Shown in pieces: positions 17,309-25,514 of a stretch of 64,000 nucleotides of DNA (within the stretch, counting starts at the first letter, position 1; each line of letters starts with the position of its first letter). The notes under the pieces are model-generated. The model had not been told where the DNA came from, ran no database searches, and saw only the letters and a program-made list of their open reading frames with translations. The position numbers were made by a program, and so were the translations under genes. Source of the stretch: Candidatus Skiveiella danica (lineage in GTDB: Bacteria > Pseudomonadota > Gammaproteobacteria > Burkholderiales > Burkholderiaceae_C); assembly GCA_016721925.1 (NCBI GenBank), contig JADKHE010000002.1:310001-374000 (forward strand). Reading direction: 5' to 3'.

Positions 17309-18550
17309 ATGCAATTGCTTTCCTTGTCGTCTTCACAGCGGGTTGCAGCCCGTTCGATCCTTGCCATTCTCGGTGCCGCGATGCTGGTGTCGGCCTGTTC
17401 GCGCCCGGCGCCGCCCGAGGAACCGGTGCGCTCGGTCAAAGTGATCACCGTGGGCCTGGGTGCCTTCGAGTCGGGCCAGGAATACGCGGGCGAGGTCCGG
17501 GCGCGCGTGGAATCGCGGCTGGGTTTTCGCGTGGCGGGCAAGATCACGAAGCGAACGGTCGAGGTGGGCCAGCGTGTGATGGCGGGCCAGTTGCTGGCCC
17601 AGCTGGATCCCAGGGACTATCAGCTGGCCGCGGACGCGGGCCGCGCCCAAGTGGTGTCGGCCACCACGCAGCGCGACCTGGCCGCCGCGGACCTGACCCG
17701 TTACCGGGCGCTGAAGGACCAGAACTTCATCAGTGGCGCCGAACTGGAGCGCCGCGAGGCCACGCTCAAGGCCGCACAGGCCACCTTGGAACAGGCCCAG
17801 GCCCAGCTGGCCGGACAAGGCAACCAGACGGGTTACACCCAGTTGCTGGCGGATGTGTCGGGCGTGGTCACGGCCGTGGAGGCCGAGGCCGGCCAGGTGG
17901 TGGCGGCCGGCACACCCGTGGTGCGCATCGCCCAGGACGGCCCGCGCGATGTGGTGTTTGCCGTACCTGAAGACAAGCTGGCCCGGGTGCCGGTCGGCTC
18001 GGCGGTCACCGTGCGCTCCTGGACCGGCGGGCCCAGCTTGCGCGGCACGGTGCGCGAGCTGGCGGCCAGTGCCGATCCGGTGACGCGCACCTTCCCGGTC
18101 AAGGTGACACTGTCCGAGAAGGACGCGGGCGAGGCGCTGCCGCTGGGCGCCACGGCGTATGTGGTGCCGCAGGCCGTTGCACAGCTGGCCGGCGGAGTGA
18201 TCAAGCTGCCGACCAGCGCGCTGCGCCAGGAAGGCAAGGGCTCGGCCGTCTGGGTGCTTGACACCGCCAGCATGACGGTGCGTTCGCAGCCGGTGCAGAT
18301 CGCCACCGCCGACGGCAACGAAGCGGTGATCGCATCGGGCCTGCAGCCAGGGCAGAAAGTGGTGTCGGCGGGCGTCCATGTGCTCTCGCCAGGGCAAAAA
18401 GTCACGATTTACAGGCCAAACGGGCCAGATCCCAGCGCCGAACAGTCGTCGAACGCTATGAAATCGGGAGCTTCTGCGCCGGTGGCACCCCTTGCCCCGA
18501 CGCCGGCATCGGCGCCGGCAGCCTCGTCCAGCGCCCCGGCCACCCGGTGA
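17309..18550 (+). CDS. RND efflux periplasmic adaptor lipoprotein
   Basis: Membrane-fusion protein, 413 residues, linking an inner-membrane RND pump to an outer-membrane channel. Lipobox LVSAC with Cys30; lipoyl/barrel-sandwich halves around VESRLGFRVAGKITKR and GVVTAVEAEAGQVVAAG flank a coiled-coil hairpin (about 105-165, rich in AQATLEQAQAQ). It ends in an Ala/Pro/Ser-rich tail. Residues about 366-388 derive from a dispersed-element copy read in sense (PSAEQSSNAMKSG). The pump gene follows after 7 bp. Confidence 0.88.
   Translation: MQLLSLSSSQRVAARSILAILGAAMLVSACSRPAPPEEPVRSVKVITVGLGAFESGQEYAGEVRARVESRLGFRVAGKITKRTVEVGQRVMAGQLLAQLDPRDYQLAADAGRAQVVSATTQRDLAAADLTRYRALKDQNFISGAELERREATLKAAQATLEQAQAQLAGQGNQTGYTQLLADVSGVVTAVEAEAGQVVAAGTPVVRIAQDGPRDVVFAVPEDKLARVPVGSAVTVRSWTGGPSLRGTVRELAASADPVTRTFPVKVTLSEKDAGEALPLGATAYVVPQAVAQLAGGVIKLPTSALRQEGKGSAVWVLDTASMTVRSQPVQIATADGNEAVIASGLQPGQKVVSAGVHVLSPGQKVTIYRPNGPDPSAEQSSNAMKSGASAPVAPLAPTPASAPAASSSAPATR
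18408..18474 (+). repeat. Dispersed element copy 6, within the RND adaptor gene
   Basis: Core CCCAGC (18431) - AGTC in register - GCTAT (18455), with a CGGGAGCTTC tail and a GGCCAAACGGGCC lead. It is translated as DPSAEQSSNAMKSGAS at the adaptor's C-terminal tail, beyond the conserved domains. Confidence 0.65.
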
Positions 18551-18557
18551 GGCGCTC

Positions 18558-21500
18558 ATGAGGCACGCACACCCCGAAAAATCCTTCAACGTCTCGCGCT
18601 GGGCGCTGGAGCACGATGCGCTCACGCGCTTCCTGATGATCGTCCTGATGCTGCTGGGCGTGGCCGCCTACTTCCAGCTCGGCCAGGACGAGGATCCGCC
18701 GTTCACCTTCCGTGCCATGGTGGTGCGCACCTACTGGCCCGGCGCCACCGCGCAGCAGGTGGCCGAGCAGGTGACCGACAAACTGGAGCGCACGCTGCAG
18801 GAGGCACCTTTTGCGGACAAGATCCGCAGCTATTCCAAGCCTGGCGAGTCGCAGATCATTTTCCAGATCAAGGACTCCAGCAAGGCGGCCGACGTGCCCA
18901 ACGTCTGGTATTCGGTGCGCAAGAAGATTGGCGACATGAAGGGCACGTTGCCCCAGGGCGTGATCGGGCCGTTCTTCAACGACGAGTTTGGCGATGTGTA
19001 CGGCGTGATCTACGCACTCGAGTCGGACGGTTTCAGCTACGCCGAGCTCAAGACCTTTGCCGACGACGTGCGCCAGCAGCTGCTGCGCGTGCCCGACGTG
19101 GCCAAGGTCGAGCTGTTTGGCGTGCAGGACGAAAAGCTGTTCATCGAAATCTCGCAAAAACGCCTGGCGCAGCTGGGACTGGACATGAACGCGGTGCTGG
19201 CGCAATTGGGCCAGCAGAATGCCGTCGAATCGGCCGGCGCGGTGCAGACCCCGCTGGACGTGGTGCAGGTGCGCGTGGCGGGCCAGTTCAATGCAGTCGA
19301 AGATCTCAGAGCCATGCCGATCCGCGGCGCCTCGGGCAACCAGCTGCGCCTGTCGGACATCGCGGACATCCGCCGCGGCTATATCGATCCGCCGTCGATC
19401 AAGGTGCGCCACCAGGGCAAGGAAGTGATTGCGCTGGGGGTGTCAATGGCCAAGGGCGGCGACATCATCGCGCTGGGCAAGTCCTTGAAGACGGTCACCG
19501 ATCACTTCGACAAGGCCTTGCCGCTGGGCATGAAGCTGGTGCAGGTGCAGGACCAGCCGAAGGCGGTCGCGAATTCGGTCAACGAGTTCATCAAGGTGCT
19601 GATCGAGGCCGTGGCGATCGTGCTGGCCGTCAGCTTCCTGAGCCTGGGTCTGCACAAACGACCGGGGCAGCATCCGTTGTGGCGCCGCTGGACACTCGAC
19701 ATCCGGCCCGGCCTGGTGGTGGGCATCACCATCCCGCTGGTGCTGGCCATGACCTTCCTGGCCATGCATTACTGGGGCATCGGCCTGCACAAGATTTCGC
19801 TCGGCTCGCTGATCATCGCGCTGGGCCTGCTGGTGGACGACGCCATCATTGCGGTCGAAATGATGGTGCGCAAGATGGAGGAGGGCTACGACAAGGTGCG
19901 CGCCGCCACCTTCGCCTACGAGCTGACTGCCATGCCCATGCTGACCGGCACGCTGATCACCGCAGCGGGCTTCCTGCCCATCGGCATCGCCCGCTCGATG
20001 ACGGGGGAATACACCTTTGCCATCTTTGCCGTGACGGTGATTGCGCTGGTGCTGAGCTGGATCGTGTCGGTGTACTTTGTGCCTTATCTCGGCACGCTGC
20101 TGCTGAAGACGCCACCCCATGTGGTGGCGGCCAGCGAGGCCGGGCAGGCCCACGACGAACCGCACGAGATGTTCGACAGCCCCTTCTACAACGCGTTTCG
20201 TCGCCTGGTGAATGCGTGCGTGCGCCACCGCTGGATCACCATCGGCGCCACCGTGGCGCTGTTCGTGTTGGGCATTGCGGGCATGGGCAAGGTGCAGCAG
20301 CAGTTCTTCCCGGATTCGAGCCGCCCGGAGATCCTGGTGGATCTCTGGCATCCCGAAGGCACGGCGTTCGCGGCCAACGAAGAAGTGGCCAAGCGGGTCG
20401 AAGCGCGCCTGATGGCGCAGCCGGGTGTTGCCTCGGTCAGCCAGTGGGTGGGTTCCGGCGTGCCCCGCTTCTATCTGCCGCTGGACCAGATCTTTCCCCA
20501 GTCCAACGTCTCGCAGCTGATTGTGCTGGCGCAGGACCTGAAGGCGCGCGAATCCCTGCGCGTGAAGCTGCCGGCCCTGTTGGCACAGGAGTTCCCGGAG
20601 GTGCGCGGGCGGGTCAAGCTGCTGCCCAACGGCCCGCCGGTGCCGTATCCGGTCCAGTTCCGCGTGGTCGGCCACGACCCGCTGGTGCTGCGCGAGCGCG
20701 CCGACGAGGTCAAGGCCATCATGCGCCAGAGCCCTGACACGCGAGGCGTGAACGACAACTGGAACGAATCGATCAAGGTGCTGCGCCTGGAAGTGGACCA
20801 GGCCAAGGCCCGCGCGCTGGGCGTGACCAGCCAGTCCATCGCCCAGGCGTCGCGGACCATCCTGGCCGGCACCACGGTCGGCCAGTACCGCGAGGGCGAC
20901 AAGCTGATCGACATCGTGCTGCGCCAGCCGCTGGACGAGCGCAATGCCATCACCGACATCGCCAACGCCTACCTGCCCACGGCGTCCGGCAAGTCGATTC
21001 CCCTGACCCAGATCGCCAAGCCGGTGTTCACCTGGGAGCCCGGCGTGATGTGGCGCGAGGGCCGCGACTACGCCATCACGGTGCAGAGCGATATCGTCGA
21101 AGGACTGCAGGGCGCCACTGTCACGACCGAACTGCTGCCGAAGCTCAAGGCACTGGAGGCGAAATGGGCCGCGGCGGGGCAGGCCGGCTACCGGATCGAG
21201 GTGGCCGGCGCGGTCGAGGAGAGCAGCAAGGGCTCGGCGTCCATCGCGGCCGGGATTCCGATCATGCTGTTCATCACCTTCACCCTCTTGATGTTGCAGT
21301 TGCACAGTTTCAGCCGTGCCATGCTGGTGTTCCTGACGGGGCCACTGGGCATTGCGGGCGTGGCGGTGGCGCTGCTGGCGCTGAACCGCCCCTTCGGTTT
21401 TGTCGCCCTGCTGGGGGTGATCGCGCTGATGGGCATGATCCAGCGCAACTCGGTGATCCTGATCGACCAGATCGAGCAGGACCGCGCCCGCGGCGTGCCG

Positions 21501-21731
21501 GCCTGGGATGCGATCGTGGAGTCCGCGGTGCGCCGGCTGCGCCCGATCGTGCTGACGGCCGCGGCCGCCGTGCTGGCAATGATTCCCCTGTCGCGCTCGG
21601 TCTTCTGGGGGCCGATGGCGGTGGCCATCATGGGTGGATTGATCGTCGCCACGGCACTGACGCTGCTCGCCCTGCCGGCCATGTACGCGGCCTGGTTCCG
21701 GGTCAAGCGCGAGCCGGTGGTCGTGCCCTGA
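18558..21731 (+). CDS. RND-family efflux transporter permease
   Basis: Inner-membrane proton-driven pump, 1057 residues with the duplicated RND layout: TM1 near residue 25, a large periplasmic loop to about 330, TM2-6, a second loop, TM8-12. GLLVDDAIIAVEMMVRKME in TM4 carries the Asp-Asp proton relay. The N-terminus (FNVSRWALEHDALTRFLMI) resembles the AcrB/CzcA-like group often controlled by TetR repressors. ATG 18558 starts the conserved N-terminus; earlier in-frame codons overlap the adaptor gene. No outer-membrane factor gene follows, so a channel must be supplied from elsewhere. Confidence 0.9.
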   Translation: MRHAHPEKSFNVSRWALEHDALTRFLMIVLMLLGVAAYFQLGQDEDPPFTFRAMVVRTYWPGATAQQVAEQVTDKLERTLQEAPFADKIRSYSKPGESQIIFQIKDSSKAADVPNVWYSVRKKIGDMKGTLPQGVIGPFFNDEFGDVYGVIYALESDGFSYAELKTFADDVRQQLLRVPDVAKVELFGVQDEKLFIEISQKRLAQLGLDMNAVLAQLGQQNAVESAGAVQTPLDVVQVRVAGQFNAVEDLRAMPIRGASGNQLRLSDIADIRRGYIDPPSIKVRHQGKEVIALGVSMAKGGDIIALGKSLKTVTDHFDKALPLGMKLVQVQDQPKAVANSVNEFIKVLIEAVAIVLAVSFLSLGLHKRPGQHPLWRRWTLDIRPGLVVGITIPLVLAMTFLAMHYWGIGLHKISLGSLIIALGLLVDDAIIAVEMMVRKMEEGYDKVRAATFAYELTAMPMLTGTLITAAGFLPIGIARSMTGEYTFAIFAVTVIALVLSWIVSVYFVPYLGTLLLKTPPHVVAASEAGQAHDEPHEMFDSPFYNAFRRLVNACVRHRWITIGATVALFVLGIAGMGKVQQQFFPDSSRPEILVDLWHPEGTAFAANEEVAKRVEARLMAQPGVASVSQWVGSGVPRFYLPLDQIFPQSNVSQLIVLAQDLKARESLRVKLPALLAQEFPEVRGRVKLLPNGPPVPYPVQFRVVGHDPLVLRERADEVKAIMRQSPDTRGVNDNWNESIKVLRLEVDQAKARALGVTSQSIAQASRTILAGTTVGQYREGDKLIDIVLRQPLDERNAITDIANAYLPTASGKSIPLTQIAKPVFTWEPGVMWREGRDYAITVQSDIVEGLQGATVTTELLPKLKALEAKWAAAGQAGYRIEVAGAVEESSKGSASIAAGIPIMLFITFTLLMLQLHSFSRAMLVFLTGPLGIAGVAVALLALNRPFGFVALLGVIALMGMIQRNSVILIDQIEQDRARGVPAWDAIVESAVRRLRPIVLTAAAAVLAMIPLSRSVFWGPMAVAIMGGLIVATALTLLALPAMYAAWFRVKREPVVVP

Positions 21732-21869
21732 GGGTGTGTGGGGGCGTTCTGGCCGCTGCCGAGGGCGTTCGCGGTTAAAATAAAAGGTTGACCGATTTCA
21801 TGCGGGTGGTCGAAGGTCGTTGCGGTTGGCCGCTCGTCCTGCAGGCCGCCCGTGACTGTTTTCAAGCCC

Positions 21870-21956
21870 GCGCGGGTGGCGAAATTGGTAGACGCACCAG
21901 GTTTAGGTCCTGACGCCAGCAATGGTGTGGGGGTTCGAGTCCCCCCCCGCGCACCA
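21870..21956 (+). tRNA. tRNA-Leu (anticodon UAG)
   Basis: 87-nt class II tRNA. Acceptor arms GCGCGGG / CCCGCGC, discriminator A and encoded CCA; D-arm GGCGAAATTGGTAGAC; anticodon loop TTTAGGT between CAGG and CCTG; long variable arm; T-arm GGTTCGAGTCC. It is 17 bp upstream of tig. A TAAAAT hexamer at 21776-21781 may be its -10. Confidence 0.95.
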
Positions 21957-21973
21957 CTAACGAGAGAAAGACC

Positions 21974-23287
21974 ATGGCTGTGAATGTAGAAACCCTTGAC
22001 AAGCTGGAACGCAAGATGACGCTGACGCTGCCCGTGAGCGTGATCCAGTCCGAAGTCGACTCCCGCCTGAAGAAGCTGGCCCGTACCGTGAAGATGGACG
22101 GATTCCGCCCCGGCAAGGTGCCGATGAACGTGGTTGCCCAGCGCTACGGCTATTCGGTTCACTATGAAGTGATGAACGACAAGGTGGGCGAAGCGTTTGC
22201 CACGGCGGCCAATGAAGCCAACCTGCGTGTCGCCGGCCAGCCGCGCATCACCGAAAAGGAAGACGGCGCCGATGGCCAGCTCTCTTTCGACGCCGTGTTC
22301 GAGGTCTATCCCGATGTGCAGATCGGCGATCTGTCCACCGCCGAGGTCGAAAAGCTGACCGCCGAGGTCAGCGATGCCGCGATCGACAAGACGGTCGACA
22401 TCCTGCGCAAGCAGCGCCGCACCTTCGCCCAGCGTGCCCATGACCAGGCTGCGCAGGAAAGCGACCGCGTGACCGTCGATTTCGAAGGCAAGATCGACGG
22501 CGAGCCCTTCTCCGGCGGCAAGGCCGAGGACTTCCAGTTCATCGTCGGCGAAGGTCAGATGCTCAAGGAGTTCGAAGAGGCTGTGCGTGGCATGAAGGCC
22601 GGCGAAAGCAAGACCTTCCCGCTGGCGTTCCCCGAGGATTACCACGGCAAGGATGTTGCCGGCAAGACGGCCGACTTCCTGGTCACGATCAAGAAGATCG
22701 AGGCGGCCCACCTGCCCGAAGTCAACGAGGCGTTGGCCAAGTCACTTGGCATCGAGGACGGATCGGTCGAATCCCTGCGCGCCGACATCAAGAAGAACCT
22801 CGAGCGTGAAGTCAAGTTCCGTTTGCTGGCACGCAACAAGACGGCCGTGATGGATGCGCTCGTGGCCAAGGCCGAACTGGACCTGCCCAGGGCCGCGGTT
22901 CAGGCCGAAGTGGAGCGCCTGCTCGAAGGCGCCCGTGCCGAGCTCAAGCAGCGTGGCATCAAGGACGCCGACAAGGCGCCGATTCCCGACGACGTGTTCC
23001 GCCCCCAAGCCGAGCGCCGCGTGCGTCTGGGCCTGGTCGTTGCCGAACTGGTGCGTTCCAATGAACTCCATGCCAAGCCCGAGCAGCTGCGCGCCCATGT
23101 CGAGGAACTGGCCGCCAGTTACGAGAAGCCGGCCGACGTGATGCGCTGGTACTTCAGCGACAACCGCCGCATGGCCGAGGTCGAGGCCGTGGTCATCGAG
23201 AACAACGTCGCCGAGTTTGTCCTGGGCAAGGCCAAGGTGACCGAGAAAGCGGTCTCGTTCGACGAACTGATGGGTCAGCCGGGCTGA
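21974..23287 (+). CDS. tig: Trigger factor, ribosome-associated chaperone and PPIase
   Basis: 437-residue chaperone docking at the ribosomal exit tunnel. The ribosome-binding signature GFRPGKVP is at residues 43-50. An FKBP-type PPIase domain follows around 150-240 (DRVTVDFEGKIDGEPFSGG), then the helical C-terminal substrate cradle. Start ATG after GAGAGAAAG. First gene of the tig-clpP-clpX-lon series, a conserved bacterial arrangement. Confidence 0.96.
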   Translation: MAVNVETLDKLERKMTLTLPVSVIQSEVDSRLKKLARTVKMDGFRPGKVPMNVVAQRYGYSVHYEVMNDKVGEAFATAANEANLRVAGQPRITEKEDGADGQLSFDAVFEVYPDVQIGDLSTAEVEKLTAEVSDAAIDKTVDILRKQRRTFAQRAHDQAAQESDRVTVDFEGKIDGEPFSGGKAEDFQFIVGEGQMLKEFEEAVRGMKAGESKTFPLAFPEDYHGKDVAGKTADFLVTIKKIEAAHLPEVNEALAKSLGIEDGSVESLRADIKKNLEREVKFRLLARNKTAVMDALVAKAELDLPRAAVQAEVERLLEGARAELKQRGIKDADKAPIPDDVFRPQAERRVRLGLVVAELVRSNELHAKPEQLRAHVEELAASYEKPADVMRWYFSDNRRMAEVEAVVIENNVAEFVLGKAKVTEKAVSFDELMGQPG

Positions 23288-23317
23288 ATGCCAGGCGTTT
23301 CCTGACCGGATCCGGCC

Positions 23318-23356
23318 GGGGCCTGCGGCGGACTTGCAGTCTGCCTGACAGGCCCC
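23318..23356 (+). terminator. Strong hairpin between tig and clpP
   Basis: GGGGCCTG (23318-23325) pairs with CAGGCCCC (23349-23356); the interior GGCGGACT / AGTCTGCC around TGC extends the stem. No T-run follows, so it may be an mRNA-stabilising or attenuating structure rather than a factor-independent terminator. Confidence 0.45.
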
Positions 23357-23412
23357 ACCTTGTCTGGGGGCGTCGCCTTTTCGGTACAGTCAATGCATCT
23401 GCAGGAGTAAAC

Positions 23413-24021
23413 ATGAGCGCAATGGACATCCACGGCCTTGGCATGGTGCCGATGGTCATCGAGCAATCCGGTCGCGGTGAGCGGTCTTACGACATCTATT
23501 CGCGCCTGCTCAAGGAGCGCGTGATCTTCCTGGTGGGGCCGGTGAACGACCAGACCGCCAACCTGGTGGTGGCGCAGTTGCTGTTCCTCGAAAGCGAGAA
23601 CCCGGAGAAGGACATTTCCTTCTACATCAACTCGCCCGGCGGCTCGGTCAGCGCTGGCATGGCCATTTACGACACGATGAATTTCATCAAGCCGGACGTG
23701 TCCACGCTGTGCACCGGATTTGCAGCAAGCATGGGCGCGTTCCTGCTCTCCGCCGGTGCGAAGGGCAAGCGCTTTTCTTTGCCCAATTCCAAGATCATGA
23801 TTCACCAGCCGTCCGGCGGTGCGCAGGGCCAGGCGACGGAGATCGAGATATCGGCCCGGGAAATCCTCAAGACCCGCCAGCAGCTCAACAAGATCCTGGC
23901 TGAGAACACCGGGCAGCCGCTGGAGAAAGTCGAACGCGACACCGAGCGCGACTACTACCTCGACGCCAACGAGGCCAAGGACTACGGCCTGATCGACCAG
24001 GTGATTGCCAAGCGCCCGTGA
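23413..24021 (+). CDS. clpP: ATP-dependent Clp protease proteolytic subunit
   Basis: 202-residue serine protease forming the ClpP tetradecamer that degrades substrates unfolded by ClpX or ClpA. Catalytic triad: Ser106 in GFAASMGAF, His131 in MIHQPSGG and Asp180 in DTERDYYL. Start ATG follows AGGAG by seven bases. It follows tig by 125 bp and is closed by a T-run terminator. Confidence 0.97.
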   Translation: MSAMDIHGLGMVPMVIEQSGRGERSYDIYSRLLKERVIFLVGPVNDQTANLVVAQLLFLESENPEKDISFYINSPGGSVSAGMAIYDTMNFIKPDVSTLCTGFAASMGAFLLSAGAKGKRFSLPNSKIMIHQPSGGAQGQATEIEISAREILKTRQQLNKILAENTGQPLEKVERDTERDYYLDANEAKDYGLIDQVIAKRP

Positions 24022-24055
24022 ACCTTCCGCCAGACGGCGGACAACGACGCTGAAG

Positions 24056-24091
24056 CGGCGTTTTCTGGCTCAGAAAGCGCCGTTTTTATTT
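24056..24091 (+). terminator. Rho-independent terminator after clpP
   Basis: 12-bp stem CGGCGTTTTCTG / CAGAAAGCGCCG (one G-U pair), loop GCT, followed by TTTTTATTT. It partly separates clpP from clpX and implies a separate clpX promoter or read-through. Confidence 0.8.
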
Positions 24092-24130
24092 GGTTATCAT
24101 TCAGAACCCCAGTAACGAGGCACTGCCCAC

Positions 24131-25396
24131 ATGGCCGAGAAAAAAGGCTCTTCGACCGAAAAAACCCTGTACTGCTCCTTCTGCGGCAAAAGCCAGCATG
24201 AAGTGAAGAAGCTGATCGCCGGTCCTTCGGTTTTCATCTGCGATGAGTGCATCGACCTGTGCAATGAGATCATCCGCGATGAACTGCCGGCGGTGGCCGA
24301 TGGTCGCGAGGCACGCGGCGAACTGCCCACGCCGAGCGAGATCAAGGCCAACCTCGACAACTACGTCATCGGTCAGGAAAAAGCCAAGCGAACCCTGGCG
24401 GTGGCGGTCTATAACCATTACAAGCGCCTTCGCCACAAGGAAAAAGCCAAGAAAGACGATGTCGAGCTGGCCAAGAGCAACATCCTGCTGATCGGCCCGA
24501 CGGGTTCGGGCAAGACGCTGCTCGCCCAGACTCTGGCGCGCATGCTCGATGTGCCCTTCGTGATGGCAGATGCCACCACGCTGACCGAGGCCGGTTATGT
24601 GGGCGAGGATGTCGAGAACATCGTGGCAAAACTGCTGCAGAGCTGTAACTACGAGGTGGAGCGTGCCCAGCGCGGCATCGTCTATATCGACGAGATCGAC
24701 AAGATTTCGCGCAAGTCTGACAACCCGTCGATCACGCGCGATGTCTCGGGTGAAGGCGTGCAGCAAGCCTTGCTGAAACTGATTGAAGGCACGATGGCCA
24801 GCGTGCCGCCGCAAGGGGGACGCAAGCATCCGAACCAGGATTTCCTGCAGGTCGATACCACCAACATCCTCTTCATCTGCGGCGGTGCGTTTGCCGGTCT
24901 GGAGAAGGTCATCGAGAACCGCACCGAGGCCTCGGGCATCGGCTTCGGCGCCACGGTGCGCAGCAAGAAGCAACGCTCGCTCACCGATGTGTTCAACGAA
25001 ATCGAGCCGGAAGACCTGATCAAATTCGGCCTGATCCCGGAACTGGTGGGTCGGATGCCGGTGATTGCAGCTCTCGCTGAACTGACGGAGGACGCGCTGG
25101 TTCAGATCCTGACCGAGCCCAAGAATGCCCTGATCAAGCAGTTTGGAAAATTGCTGTCGATGGAGGGCGTCGATCTCGAGATCCGGCCATCGGCACTCAA
25201 GGCCATCGCCCGCAAGGCGCTGGCGCGCAAGACGGGCGCCCGGGGCCTGCGCTCCATCCTGGAGCAGGCGTTGATCGACACCATGTTCGAACTGCCCAAC
25301 GCGGCGAATGTGGAAAAGGTGGTGGTCGACGAGTCCACCATCGAGGAAAACAAGCCGCCGCTACTGGTGTACCGGGAAGCGGCGAAGAAGGCCTGA
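24131..25396 (+). CDS. clpX: Clp protease ATP-binding unfoldase subunit ClpX
   Basis: 421-residue AAA+ unfoldase that delivers substrates to ClpP. The N-terminal zinc-binding domain has Cys15, Cys18, Cys37 and Cys40. Walker A GPTGSGKT at 122-129, Walker B IVYIDEIDKI, pore loop GYVGEDVE and sensor-2 GARGLRSILE are all present. Length is standard. It lies 109 bp after clpP with a terminator in the gap. Confidence 0.97.
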   Translation: MAEKKGSSTEKTLYCSFCGKSQHEVKKLIAGPSVFICDECIDLCNEIIRDELPAVADGREARGELPTPSEIKANLDNYVIGQEKAKRTLAVAVYNHYKRLRHKEKAKKDDVELAKSNILLIGPTGSGKTLLAQTLARMLDVPFVMADATTLTEAGYVGEDVENIVAKLLQSCNYEVERAQRGIVYIDEIDKISRKSDNPSITRDVSGEGVQQALLKLIEGTMASVPPQGGRKHPNQDFLQVDTTNILFICGGAFAGLEKVIENRTEASGIGFGATVRSKKQRSLTDVFNEIEPEDLIKFGLIPELVGRMPVIAALAELTEDALVQILTEPKNALIKQFGKLLSMEGVDLEIRPSALKAIARKALARKTGARGLRSILEQALIDTMFELPNAANVEKVVVDESTIEENKPPLLVYREAAKKA

Positions 25397-25424
25397 CGCG
25401 GTCGCGAGGTGCACCACCGAGCTG

Positions 25425-25469
25425 GTTTTCAACCTTTCTGCCCGCGTGGAGCGGGCTGCAGGTTGAAAA
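25425..25469 (+). promoter_or_regulatory. Long hairpin in the clpX-lon gap
   Basis: TTTTCAACCT (25425-25434) pairs with AGGTTGAAAA (25460-25469), and the inner GCCCGC / GCGGGC closes a GTGGA loop; the two stems are separated by a small internal loop. No T-run follows. It is 45 bp before the lon start, so it may attenuate clpX read-through or form part of the lon 5' leader. Confidence 0.5.
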
Positions 25470-25514
25470 TGCAGCCAGGACGACCATATTGAACAGGTAA
25501 CACGAGGGACTCCC

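Noticed and set aside
19443..21305. 620-codon open frame antisense to the RND pump
   Set aside because: No recognisable domain; the plus strand encodes the whole pump.
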